Assembly (NCBI GenBank): GCA_919902985.1
Contig: CAKKSC010000067.1
Span: 1-43,224 of the forward strand
Source of the DNA: Desulfuromonadales bacterium
GTDB taxonomy: Bacteria > Desulfobacterota > JAENJC01
Reading direction: 5' to 3'
Length of the DNA: 43,224 bases
Shown here: one piece after another, positions 1 through 6,549 of the stretch
Numbering within the stretch: the stretch's first letter is position 1
Layout: every line of letters begins with the position of its first letter
Notes under the pieces: generated by a model
Seen by the model: the letters and a program-made list of their open reading frames with translations, nothing else
Databases searched by the model: none
What the model was told of the DNA's origin: nothing
Position numbers and translations under genes: made by a program

Positions 1-147
1 TTAACGGCAGGTTACCATCTTAAACTATTGTCCGAAAATTGGGGTCCACTATAGGATTCTTCCGGCTCAATCCCTCTACCCTCGATGTAGCGGTCTAAAA
101 GCCACTCCATCCGATCAACGACTTTTCATTTATCATATCATTTGATG
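1..147. other. Left-edge non-coding stretch, possible IS end
   Basis: No convincing gene is seen here. Bases 30-54 resemble the terminal inverted repeat of an IS3-type element (TGTCC, then an A/T-rich step, then GGGGTCCACTA), but no transposase is present inside the window. On the minus strand a 32-codon open frame runs through the same bases from about 107 to 12 and is too short to call. The resemblance is from memory and weak. Confidence 0.2.
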
Positions 148-175
148 TTGCAAATCTGGACAAAATATGTATAAT
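148..175 (+). promoter_or_regulatory. Promoter of brnTA
   Basis: A -35-like TTGCAA (148-153) is separated by 16 bases from a perfect TATAAT (170-175). The expected transcription start falls near 181-183, on the ATG at 182, so the brnT message may be leaderless. Loose ATCA/TGAT arms at 137-146 could be part of an operator, since BrnA-type antitoxins repress their own promoter; that part is inference. Confidence 0.5.
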
Positions 176-181
176 ATCATC

Positions 182-454
182 ATGAAGTTCGAATGGGATA
201 GCGACAAGAGCAGTTCAAACAAGTCGAAACATGGCATTGATTTTGAAACTGCGAAAGAGTTATGGCTGGATGAAAGTCGTATTGAAATATATGCACCATA
301 TCCTATTGAGGACAGATGGGTCGTGATCGGCAAGTGCCAAAAGAAGATATGGACGGCAATATACACCATCCGTAGGGAATCTATCCGTATCATTTCGGTC
401 AGACGGGCAAGAAAAAAGGAGGTAGAGCTATATGAAAGCGAAAAAAACGGCTAA
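182..454 (+). CDS. brnT: BrnT-family ribonuclease toxin
   Basis: This small toxin of a type II toxin-antitoxin pair has a RelE-like fold and is expected to cleave RNA when free of its antitoxin. The sequence shows the BrnT hallmarks: an N-terminal KFEWD, then NKSKHGIDFE, a central IEDRWVVIG and the C-terminal IRIISVRRARKKE. It is about 90 residues long, the usual family size. I chose ATG 182 because MKFEWD is the family start and because the upstream ATG at 167 overlaps the -10 box. No ribosome-binding site precedes 182, in keeping with a leaderless message. The 3' end overlaps brnA by 23 bases, so the two are co-transcribed with the toxin first, the usual brn order. Family call is secure; activity is inferred. 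Confidence 0.9.
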   Translation: MKFEWDSDKSSSNKSKHGIDFETAKELWLDESRIEIYAPYPIEDRWVVIGKCQKKIWTAIYTIRRESIRIISVRRARKKEVELYESEKNG

Positions 455-701
455 AAGCAGCGCTGAGTTTGATCGCCGCTTTGATTCCGGCGAAGATATC
501 CATGATCTCATTGACATGTCAAAGGCAAAAGTCATACGTCATGGGAAAAAGGTGCGCCTTACATTGGACGTTGCGGAATCGCTGGTTAACGAGATTGACG
601 AAATCCGTGAGGAAATCGGTGTTGATCGCGGTGCGCTGATAAAGGTCTGGCTGCATGAGAGAGTAAAACAGGAAAAGGCTGCACACGGAGCGCAGCTATA
701 A
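432..701 (+). CDS. brnA: BrnA-family antitoxin
   Basis: This is the antitoxin partner of brnT, a DNA-binding ribbon-helix-helix (CopG-like) protein expected to neutralise BrnT and repress the operon. In the 89 residues one sees a basic N-terminus, the FDRRFDSGEDIHDLID block typical of BrnA, and a C-terminal helix with VDRGALIKVWLHERV, the region that forms the RHH dimer in relatives. It starts inside brnT (23-base overlap), preceded by AAGGAGG at 416-422, a strong ribosome-binding site within the brnT 3' end. Nothing suggests damage. Together the two genes form an intact, probably self-regulated module. Confidence 0.88.
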   Translation: MKAKKTAKSSAEFDRRFDSGEDIHDLIDMSKAKVIRHGKKVRLTLDVAESLVNEIDEIREEIGVDRGALIKVWLHERVKQEKAAHGAQL

Positions 702-765
702 GCAGAGCATGTTTTGGATTTAAATACGGTCTAAAAATCAGTAAAAACCTATTCAGGCCCTTTGG

Positions 766-801
766 CGCCGTTCGTCCTGAGCTTGTCGAAGGAGAACGGC
801 G
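766..801. repeat. Hairpin repeat with TCGACAAGCTC core
   Basis: A short palindromic repeat: CGCCGTTC and TCCT on the left pair with AGGA and GAACGGCG on the right around a GAGCTTGTCGA loop. The same core reappears twice in inverted orientation inside the element at 4430-4558. Such sequences are common dispersed repeats in environmental genomes. It could also act as a weak terminator behind brnA, but there is no T-run. Confidence 0.6.
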
Positions 802-1109
802 GCCTTATGACAGGCGTGTTGAACCATCGAAACACATTCACCTTGCTCTGCGGATGCTTCATTTTGGGCCAAAAGCGGGCTTCTCAGGTAAAAGACTATT
901 CTATAAAGGTTTAATGTCGAGTACTATTGCAGATCCAGCATCCATTATAGTTACCGCGAGATATTGGGGACGTTGTTTCTATTCGTGATATTAATATCCG
1001 CCGCCTCGTTTCGCCCTCACAATGAAACCCATGGAGCCCCCGGTTTAAATTTCCTTCCCATCGCCGACAAAACCGCTTCTGACAGTAATTTGCAGTAAAT
1101 TTACGGGTC
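802..1109. other. Gene-free stretch between brnA and vapC
   Basis: About 300 bases between brnA and the vapC region. A 44-codon open frame begins at 850 but has no ribosome-binding site or recognisable content. The stretch around 960-980 (ATTGGGGACGTTGTTT) looks like sequence often found beside REP-type elements. Nothing functional can be supported. Confidence 0.3.
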
Positions 1110-1128
1110 TCAATACGGCTTTAAAACC

Positions 1129-1485
1129 TCAATATCCTTCATCGGATAGTGCTGTCACAAGGCTCAACTTCATTTCGCTTGCGGTTGCGGCTATGACGGC
1201 ATCCCCAATGTTCAGGGCGTGGCTCTTGCTGAACCTCCTCAGATATTCCCCAGCCGTATCAGCGATTGCAGCGTCAACGTTTACGGGCGTTATTATCTCA
1301 AAGAGGCTGCACACGATCTCCTCTTCTCCCTTCCTGATACCTGCATAAATCTCCGCCCGGCTGATAACGGAAAGAAATAGGAGGGAACCCTTCTCTATCT
1401 CTGCATCGAGGAAATCGAGGGCCTTCTTTTCTTTCCTCAGATGGTCAATGAGTATGTCGCTGTCTATGAGCAGGGACTTGTGCAT
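1129..1485 (-). CDS. vapC: VapC PIN-domain toxin with frameshifted C-terminus
   Basis: A type II toxin with a PIN ribonuclease fold that, when intact, cleaves RNA using clustered acidic residues and Mg2+. D8 and D10 (LLIDSDILIDHL), E45 (SRAEIYAG) and D95 (NIGDAVIAATA) are present. The frame ends abruptly after SLVT with ALSDEGY (118 aa). The expected VapC tail is encoded in another frame directly over this point: HYPMKDIEVLKPY ends at a TGA at 1110-1112. A small deletion near 1148-1156 therefore seems to have removed the residue after the LVT strand (normally an Asn or Asp near the active site) and shifted the frame. The gene may be inactive or weakened. It follows vapB with a TGATG stop-start overlap. 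Confidence 0.8.
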   Translation of the reverse strand: MHKSLLIDSDILIDHLRKEKKALDFLDAEIEKGSLLFLSVISRAEIYAGIRKGEEEIVCSLFEIITPVNVDAAIADTAGEYLRRFSKSHALNIGDAVIAATASEMKLSLVTALSDEGY

Positions 1486-1742
1486 CAGCCCCTTATCCTT
1501 TCAAGGCGGGACTCCCATCCTTTCCGTATCTCCTCTACATACTCTATGCTGTCTTTTATATCCTTCCTATCGGCCCAAATCCCAAAGCTCTTTCTAAGAA
1601 GCTTCTTCTTGGACACAGCGGGAACTTTTTCACGACCAGCTAACATCTCCTGGAGGAACCTCTGTTGAGATTCGGTGAGTGACTGTATCTTCTCTATGAC
1701 ATCGGCAAATATGTCTTTCTCCATAGTCCTTGCATGTCCCAT
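1485..1742 (-). CDS. vapB: VapB-like antitoxin
   Basis: This 85-residue protein lies directly before the PIN toxin gene and shares one base with it (TGATG), the arrangement of a vapBC operon. The N-terminal part is helical and charged; the C-terminal part, SFGIWADRKDIKDSIEYV followed by a WESR-containing tail, matches the toxin-wrapping region seen in many VapB antitoxins. ATG 1742 has AGGGGG upstream at about 9 bases. A second ATG at 1724 (MEKDIFADV) is an alternative start. It would neutralise VapC and repress the operon. The antitoxin is intact although the toxin end is not. Confidence 0.75.
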   Translation of the reverse strand: MGHARTMEKDIFADVIEKIQSLTESQQRFLQEMLAGREKVPAVSKKKLLRKSFGIWADRKDIKDSIEYVEEIRKGWESRLERIRG

Positions 1743-1777
1743 ATTGTTTACCCCCTGACGTTTTTTCTTTAGAAGAG

Positions 1778-1805
1778 ATTATCAGTACATAACTAAAGTT
1801 GTCAA
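1778..1805 (-). promoter_or_regulatory. Promoter of vapBC
   Basis: On the minus strand a perfect TTGACA (1800-1805) is followed after 16 bases by GATAAT (1778-1783, five of six matches). It lies about 36 bases from the vapB start and is the best promoter in this part of the window. Confidence 0.6.
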
Positions 1806-2389
1806 GGATTTTGGCAGGTTAGCCGCTCCGCAGACTGCCTTACTCCATCCGCTTTACTCCTTCCGTTGCGGCAGACTGCTCCGCTTGGAAAAGAGCATGG
1901 TTGGCGGCTGCGGGAAGTCAAGGCCGTCATGCACTTTGCAGTTAAAGCAATCTACCCGCCGTCCTTCACTCCCCTTGCCGCCGGTTTTTACGGGGACAGT
2001 CAAATAAAACCACCCCTCACCCTGACCCTCTCCCCATGAGGGGCGAGGAGAATATCAGAGGTAATGGGGGGAATTGAAAAAAGAATTTGCCGCCAAAGGA
2101 TTTTTTTGCTAATATACAAAACTCGAAATCGCCAATCCGAAAGGGTCGCTTCCGATGGCGGGCGGAAGGGGGGCATGGGGGGAATCCTTCGACGTTGCTC
2201 AGGACAGGTCCCGCCCGCCCTGCGGTTATTTTGAAAAATCGGTTCGCTATTTTCGAATGCACTCCGCCATTTTAAAAAAAGCGCGAACTGATTTGGACGA
2301 TGATAAAGTGAGGATCAGGCTTTGCCTGTCCGAGTACGGGGCTTGGGGGCATCGGAGGCAGAAGGCCGGACGGGCCCTCATTGAAAATT
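1806..2389. repeat. Gene-free, repeat-rich stretch before tRNA-Ser
   Basis: No gene is seen. Bases 2009-2050 carry a CCCTCACCCTGACCCTCTCC / GAGGGGCGAGG hairpin of the same type as 8545-8630. Bases 2148-2167 form a CTTCCG/CGGAAG hairpin, and near 2188-2207 is CTTCGACGTTGCTCAGGACA, a familiar dispersed repeat. Open frames on both strands here have no family likeness and overlap these repeats, so I leave them out. Confidence 0.5.
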
Positions 2390-2480
2390 GGAGAGATGGC
2401 CGAGCTGGTTGAAGGCGGTTGACTCGAAATCAACTGTAGGGGAAACCTTACCGGGGGTTCGAATCCCTCTCTCTCCGCCA
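2390..2480 (+). tRNA. tRNA-Ser (anticodon CGA)
   Basis: A complete class II tRNA. The acceptor GGAGAGA (2390-2396) pairs with TCTCTCC, followed by discriminator G and an encoded CCA (2478-2480). The D arm contains GCCGAGCTGGTTGAAGGC. The anticodon stem GTTGA/TCAAC encloses the loop CTCGAAA, giving anticodon CGA at 2425-2427, which reads UCG. A long variable arm (AGGGGAAACCTT) is typical of serine tRNAs, and the T arm has GGTTCGAATCC. It sits 50 bases upstream of ffs. Confidence 0.97.
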
Positions 2481-2530
2481 ATAAAAAAAGATAGATAGTG
2501 TCAGTGACCACTGAAGTTTTGTGGTTAGTC

Positions 2531-2636
2531 TTGATAGCTGGGTCCTGCGCAGCGGATGACCGTAAACCCCGCCAGGTCCGGAAGGAAGCAACGGTAGCGG
2601 CCCTCTCCGGGTGCCGCAGGGGTGCCTAGCTATCAA
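2531..2636 (+). ncRNA. ffs: SRP RNA (4.5S, small bacterial type)
   Basis: The RNA of the signal recognition particle, which binds Ffh and targets membrane proteins to the translocon. The conserved domain IV with CAGGTCCGGAAGGAAGCA is at 2573-2590. The ends TTGATAGCT (2531-2539) and AGCTATCAA (2628-2636) pair perfectly, fixing the length at about 106 nt; there is no Alu domain. Position between tRNA-Ser and dnaX is a common bacterial arrangement. Confidence 0.95.
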
Positions 2637-2651
2637 TAGTAACCATAAATT

Positions 2652-2700
2652 CCGTAAGCTGTGAGTAGTAAGCAGTTTTTAAACAATTCACGGCTTACGG
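2652..2700. repeat. Inverted repeat upstream of dnaX
   Basis: CCGTAAGCTGTGA (2652-2664) and TCACGGCTTACGG (2688-2700) are inverted repeats with one mismatch, enclosing a T/A-rich loop. It lies in the dnaX leader and resembles dispersed short intergenic palindromes. It also explains a false upstream GTG start for dnaX at 2661. Confidence 0.55.
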
Positions 2701-2714
2701 CTCACGGAGTTCCA

Positions 2715-4346
2715 ATGTCCTACCTCGTTTTAGCCCGTAAATGGCGCCCCCAGGTTTTCGAAGATGTTGTCGGACAGGAGCACGTCACAAGGACCCTTCA
2801 GAATGCCATAAAGACAGGCAGAGTGGCCCATGCATACCTTTTTACAGGGGCAAGGGGTGTCGGAAAGACCTCGGCAGCAAGGATATTGGCCAAGGCCCTT
2901 AACTGCATCAACGGTCCCACCCCTGTTCCTTGTAATATATGTGAATCCTGTAAGGAGATTGCCGGCGGTTCCTCTATGGACGTCTTTGAGATAGACGGCG
3001 CATCGAATACAGGTGTAGATGACATCAGGGAGCTCAGGGAGAATATCAAGTTCCCTCCAATAAAAGGCAGATACAGGATTTACATAATTGACGAAGTCCA
3101 CATGCTTTCAACGAACGCCTTTAACGCGCTCCTCAAGACCCTTGAGGAACCCCCTCCCCATGTAATCTTTGTATTTGCCACAACAGACCCACAGAAGATA
3201 CCGGTCACCATCCTTTCCAGATGTCAGGAGTTTGATTTCAAGAGGATCCCGGCCCTCCTTATCCAGGAACGACTGAAGGAGATCGCGGAAAGTGAAAAAA
3301 TAAAGATAACTGACAGGGGTCTTCATATCATCGCCAGAGAGGCCGATGGCGGGATGCGGGACGCTCAAAGTATCCTCGATCAGGTGATATCGTTTGCAGG
3401 AGAGGACGTCAGCGATGAGGATGTGGCAAAGTCGCTCGGTGTGATAGACAGGGAAGTGCTTAAAAATGTAGTAAAAAGCATTATGGAAAGAACACCTGCT
3501 GGATCTATAAAGGTGGTTGAAAGGGTTTATGATTATGGTTATGACGTAAGACTCTTTTGCAAAAACCTCCTGGAATACATACGCAACCTCACTGTATTGA
3601 AGGTGATAAAAGACCCGGGTCAATTGATCGACCTCCCTGATGGAGAGATAGCAGAGCTTAAAACTCTTTCAGACGGTTTTTCTCAGGATGAACTTCAACA
3701 GTTGTTTGCCATACTTTCGAGAGGGGAGGAAGAGCTTAAGAGGTCTTCATCACCACGCCTTTCCCTTGAGATGACTCTTATAAAGATGGCGACCCTTAGG
3801 CCCTTGATACCTGTCTCCGAGCTGTTGGAAAGGGTAAAGGGTTTGGAGGAAGGACTCGGGGTTCGGGGTCTGGGGAAGAAAGAAGTTGAGAAGATGAGAA
3901 GTTTAGAAGCTGAGAAAAAAATCTCAACCTCTCAACCTCTCAACCTCTCAGCCTCTGTAAGTGAGGAGAAGGTTGAGGCTCATATAGAGTTAGAGGAGCC
4001 CGGAGACACATGGAAGAGTTTTATGCAGCTTGTACGAAAAAAGAGGCCGCCCCTTGCATCTAAGCTTGAGCATGGGAGGTTGATCGAATTAAGCGACACA
4101 GAGGTAAGGGTTGGCTTTGATAAAGGCATTTATCTTGACATGATAAGTAAAGAAGATATAAAGGCGCTGGAGGAGATGTTAAACGGCTATCTGAGCCGAA
4201 GCATGAAGGTGGCTATTGTCCCGCTTGTCAAGGAAAGCAAAGCGCATGAACCTGTAAAGAAGGAGCAGCCGAGGCAGCCGATCATAGAAGAGGCGCTGAA
4301 GGTCTTCGGGGGCAGGATAGTAGCGGAGAGCATGGCCTCAAAGTAA
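2715..4346 (+). CDS. dnaX: DNA polymerase III subunits gamma/tau
   Basis: The clamp-loader ATPase of the replicative polymerase, 543 residues from ATG 2715 (MSYLVLARKWRPQ, the family start, with GGAG seven bases before). Visible features are the Walker A GARGVGKT (about 45-52), zinc ligands C64, C73, C76 and C79, Walker B/DEVH (126-129) and the SRC sensor motif (168-170) before the linker and tau-like tail. Residues about 388-413 are encoded by low-complexity repeat DNA (3880-3957), an in-frame insertion in the flexible region. No programmed frameshift site is obvious. It heads dnaX-ybaB-recR, a conserved replication/repair set downstream of ffs. Confidence 0.96.
   Translation: MSYLVLARKWRPQVFEDVVGQEHVTRTLQNAIKTGRVAHAYLFTGARGVGKTSAARILAKALNCINGPTPVPCNICESCKEIAGGSSMDVFEIDGASNTGVDDIRELRENIKFPPIKGRYRIYIIDEVHMLSTNAFNALLKTLEEPPPHVIFVFATTDPQKIPVTILSRCQEFDFKRIPALLIQERLKEIAESEKIKITDRGLHIIAREADGGMRDAQSILDQVISFAGEDVSDEDVAKSLGVIDREVLKNVVKSIMERTPAGSIKVVERVYDYGYDVRLFCKNLLEYIRNLTVLKVIKDPGQLIDLPDGEIAELKTLSDGFSQDELQQLFAILSRGEEELKRSSSPRLSLEMTLIKMATLRPLIPVSELLERVKGLEEGLGVRGLGKKEVEKMRSLEAEKKISTSQPLNLSASVSEEKVEAHIELEEPGDTWKSFMQLVRKKRPPLASKLEHGRLIELSDTEVRVGFDKGIYLDMISKEDIKALEEMLNGYLSRSMKVAIVPLVKESKAHEPVKKEQPRQPIIEEALKVFGGRIVAESMASK
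3880..3957 (+). repeat. Low-complexity repeat inside dnaX
   Basis: Degenerate copies of AAGTTGAGAAG (3882-3918) are followed by nearly complementary direct repeats of CTCAACCT (3922-3949). The two halves form an inverted repeat. Just upstream, 3855-3876 repeats GGGGTCT-like units. Such repeats usually lie between genes; here the reading frame stays open through them. Confidence 0.7.
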
Positions 4347-4390
4347 CGACTTGTTTTTTTTAACTTTTAGTGTATGCTTCATACAATTTA

Positions 4391-4646
4391 TAGCAAGTTG
4401 CTTTCAAATTATATAATTATTGCCATTAGAGCCTCTTGCAAAACTATCTTTTGTGGTTCGACAAGCTCACCACGAACGGGGAAAAGTCAATGATTTTAAC
4501 CCTGCCACCGTTCACCTTGAGCTTGTCGAAGGGTAATTTCGGACTTTTGCAAGAGGCTTATTATTGAAAGCTTACTTGGTATTTATACCCGGATGGGTAT
4601 TATGCACGGGCATTCAAATGTCTTTATTTGAATGCGAATTGGTATT
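4391..4646 (+). repeat. Structured dispersed repeat, copy A (interrupted)
   Basis: One of three copies of a repeat running from an AGTTGCTTTCAA start to a GCGAATTGGTATT end. Within it are a GAAAGCTTACTTGGT arm (4565-4580), the hairpin ATACCC-GGAT-GGGTAT (4585-4600) and the hairpin GCATTCAAAT/ATTTGAATGC (4610-4635). Compared with the copies at 20421 and 15702 it carries an extra element of about 130 bases at 4430-4558. Its right end abuts the ybaB ribosome-binding site, so it lies in the ybaB leader. Confidence 0.8.
4430..4558. mobile_element. MITE-like element nested in repeat copy A
   Basis: A 129-base element with perfect 14-base terminal inverted repeats AGCCTCTTGCAAAA (4430-4443) and TTTTGCAAGAGGCT (4545-4558). 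Inside lie inverted copies of TTCGACAAGCTCA (4457-4469 and 4516-4529), the core seen at 766-801. TTA triplets flank the ends (4426-4428 and 4559-4561), a possible 3-base target duplication. It has no coding capacity. A 13-of-14 match to one terminus is at 16067-16080. Confidence 0.65.
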
Positions 4647-4658
4647 AGGAGGAATAGA

Positions 4659-4982
4659 ATGAAGGGTGGTTTGGGTAATATTGTAAGGCAGGCCCAGAAG
4701 ATGCAGGCCAATATGCAGAAGCTTCAGGAGGAGCTGGCAGGAAAGACTGTTGAGGCCTCTTCGGGTGGCGGTATGGTGAAGGCTGTAGTTAGTGGAAAAC
4801 AGGAGCTTCTCTCTGTTACAATAGAGCAGCAGGTTGTCAATCCATCTGATGTGGAGATGCTTCAGGATCTGGTTGTTGCCGCAGTCAATGAGGCCATCAA
4901 GAGGTCCCAGGCGATGATGAACGAGGAGATGGGGAAGCTTACAAGCGGCCTGGGAGTGCCTGGACTTAGCGGCCTGTTTTAA
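4659..4982 (+). CDS. ybaB: YbaB/EbfC nucleoid-associated protein
   Basis: A small dimeric DNA-binding protein of the YbaB/EbfC family, 107 residues, which coats DNA and is linked to recombination and gene regulation. The start at ATG 4659 (MKGGLGNIVRQAQKMQ) follows AGGAGG at 4648-4653; a longer frame from 4632 would begin inside the upstream repeat and is unlikely. The N-terminal coiled region, the central GGGMVKAVVSGKQELLSVTI strand pair and the C-terminal GLGVPGLSGLF tail are typical. It ends one base before recR, so the two are tightly coupled. Confidence 0.93.
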   Translation: MKGGLGNIVRQAQKMQANMQKLQEELAGKTVEASSGGGMVKAVVSGKQELLSVTIEQQVVNPSDVEMLQDLVVAAVNEAIKRSQAMMNEEMGKLTSGLGVPGLSGLF

Positions 4983-4983
4983 T

Positions 4984-5583
4984 ATGAATTCCCTGAGATG
5001 TGTAGCGACTCTTGTAAAGGAGCTATCCAGGCTTCCTGGAATAGGAGAAAAGACGGCCCAGAGGCTGGCCTTTTATATACTAAAACTTTCCAGAGTGGAT
5101 GCGGAAGCACTCGCCAGAAGCATACTGGAGGTCAAGGAAAAAGTCAGGATATGCTCCCGTTGCTTCAATATCACTGAAGAAGACCCATGCCATATATGCC
5201 GGGATTCCGGCAGGACAGAGAGGCAGATATGCGTTGTCGAGGAGCCCCATGACCTCCTGGCAATAGAAAGGGCGGGCGTTTTTAAAGGGAAGTACCATGT
5301 ACTCCAAGGCTCCCTTTCTCCCCTTGACGGAAGAGGGCCTGATGATATCAGGGTCAGAGAGCTACTGGCGAGGCTTAAAGGTAACGGGGTTGACGAGGTC
5401 ATAATCGCCACGAACCCCAATAACGACGGAGAGACTACGGCCCATTATCTTGTCAAGGTTATAAAACCGCTTGGGGTGAAGATTACCAAGATAGCGCAGG
5501 GGATCCCCATGGGGGGCGACCTGGAGTATACGGATAACGTAACTGTCGGCAGGGCGCTTGAGGGACGAAGAGAGGTATCTTAA
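4984..5583 (+). CDS. recR: Recombination protein RecR
   Basis: A 199-residue ring-forming protein of the RecFOR pathway that helps load RecA at single-strand gaps. The helix-hairpin-helix RLPGIGEKTAQRLAF (16-30), the zinc finger C57/C60/C69/C72, the Toprim domain from CVVEEPHD on, and the Walker-B-like C-terminal segment IPMGGDLEYTDNVT are all present. Length is normal. It starts two bases after the ybaB stop codon and shares its transcript. Confidence 0.96.
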   Translation: MNSLRCVATLVKELSRLPGIGEKTAQRLAFYILKLSRVDAEALARSILEVKEKVRICSRCFNITEEDPCHICRDSGRTERQICVVEEPHDLLAIERAGVFKGKYHVLQGSLSPLDGRGPDDIRVRELLARLKGNGVDEVIIATNPNNDGETTAHYLVKVIKPLGVKITKIAQGIPMGGDLEYTDNVTVGRALEGRREVS

Positions 5584-5600
5584 AATACGGAGTGTGAATC

Positions 5601-5870
5601 ATGTATGTGGAATTAACTCCGAGTTCCGTATATGATAGAAGGATTATGGCGTTAACAGAGAGAAGATTTAGACCGATCCTGGACGCTCAGAAGTGCATCA
5701 ATTGCAAGCTTTGCTGGGAAAATTGTCCGGATTCAGCCGTGGTTCTTAAGGGTGGACTTGTGGCAGGTTTTGATTTGGCGCGCTGCAAGGGGTGCGGGAT
5801 TTGCGCCAAGGTGTGCCCACCAAGGATAGCTGCTATAGCAATGGAGCCCGAGTTAAAGGGACCGTTTTAG
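5601..5870 (+). CDS. 2[4Fe-4S] ferredoxin, PorD-like
   Basis: An 89-residue soluble iron-sulphur protein with two Cys motifs, CINCKLCWENCP and CKGCGICAKVCPP, each binding one [4Fe-4S] cluster. Spacing and the short N-terminal strand resemble the delta subunit of pyruvate/2-oxoacid:ferredoxin oxidoreductases, but no alpha, beta or gamma subunit genes are here. A ferredoxin between recR and mglB recurs in Nitrospirota and related genomes; its partner is unknown. ATG 5601 has GGAGTG seven bases before; ATG 5646 is an alternative start. Confidence 0.85.
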   Translation: MYVELTPSSVYDRRIMALTERRFRPILDAQKCINCKLCWENCPDSAVVLKGGLVAGFDLARCKGCGICAKVCPPRIAAIAMEPELKGPF

Positions 5871-5938
5871 GGATTTCTTCTCGGCCGACTGTGGCGGATC
5901 GGGGGTTGGGTCTGCTGATGACACTTTATCTCAGGGGC

Positions 5939-5967
5939 TTGCATTTATGTGGGATATGCTATATATT
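5939..5967 (+). promoter_or_regulatory. Possible promoter of mglBA
   Basis: TTGCAT (5939-5944) and TATATT (5962-5967) are spaced by 17 bases in the 176-base gap before mglB. The -10 matches five of six positions, the -35 only three. This would let mglBA be expressed apart from recR. Confidence 0.4.
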
Positions 5968-6046
5968 GCCACGGGTACAGCTACATGCCGTGGAGACTGT
6001 TTATCTGATGAAGAGGGCTGGAGAGTAGGCGAGTAAAGGAGATATT

Positions 6047-6538
6047 ATGGCGGTTCCTCAATTAGTGATGTATGAAGAAGAATCTCAGCAGATCAGTGTC
6101 GTTCTTGAGAGACTTAACAGGGAAGCTAATTCTAAGGTTGTCTTCCTTGTAGATAAAAATGGACAGTTGATATCTGCCGCCGGAGACACAAAAAACCTTG
6201 ACACAACTTCACTTGCCTCCCTTACAGCAGGGAACATTGCAGCAACAGGGGGGTTGGCAAAGCTGATAGGGGAAAAGGAGTTTTCCATCCTTTTTCACGA
6301 GGGGGAAAAGGACAATATCCACATATCCATTATAGGGCAACGTGTAATCCTTGTTGTTGTATTTGATACGAGATCATCCCTGGGGCTGGTAAGGCTCCGC
6401 GTCAAGAAGGCCAGCGATGAGTTGAAGACGATATTTGACGGTTTGCTTGCCAAGATGGAACAGAAGGAAGCCACAAATGTGGAATCTCCCTTTGCGGAGA
6501 TAACTGATGACGATATAGATGGTCTTTTTAGTGAATAG
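6047..6538 (+). CDS. mglB: MglB-like Roadblock/LC7 protein
   Basis: A 163-residue Roadblock/LC7-domain protein. In Myxococcus and Thermus, MglB dimers act as the GTPase-activating protein for MglA and help set cell polarity. The domain spans about residues 14-125, with [17 protein letters not shown], a Leu/Ala-rich central helix and the strand [19 protein letters not shown]. The C-terminal 40 residues are acidic and may be flexible. It has a good ribosome-binding site (AAGGAGATATT) and lies 11 bases before mglA, the usual mglBA order. Confidence 0.9.
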   Translation: MAVPQLVMYEEESQQISVVLERLNREANSKVVFLVDKNGQLISAAGDTKNLDTTSLASLTAGNIAATGGLAKLIGEKEFSILFHEGEKDNIHISIIGQRVILVVVFDTRSSLGLVRLRVKKASDELKTIFDGLLAKMEQKEATNVESPFAEITDDDIDGLFSE

Positions 6539-6549
6539 GAGGATCAGAT

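Noticed and set aside
850-984. 44-codon frame between brnA and vapC
   Set aside because: No ribosome-binding site, no recognisable content, and REP-like sequence at its end.
2017-2412. Open frames of 60-85 codons on both strands before tRNA-Ser
   Set aside because: They run through palindromic repeats, overlap each other, lack ribosome-binding sites and resemble no family.
2272-2636. Minus-strand open frames over tRNA-Ser and ffs, with endings such as EREGFEPPVRF and RERDSNPR
   Set aside because: These peptides are the antisense reading of the serine tRNA (a well-known false annotation) and of the SRP RNA.
2661-2714. Longer dnaX start at GTG 2661
   Set aside because: It begins inside an inverted repeat and has no ribosome-binding site; the family start MSYLVLARKWRPQ is at 2715 with GGAG upstream.
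5792-6028. 78-codon frame overlapping the ferredoxin 3' end
   Set aside because: Different frame from the ferredoxin, no family likeness, and it covers the likely mglBA promoter.
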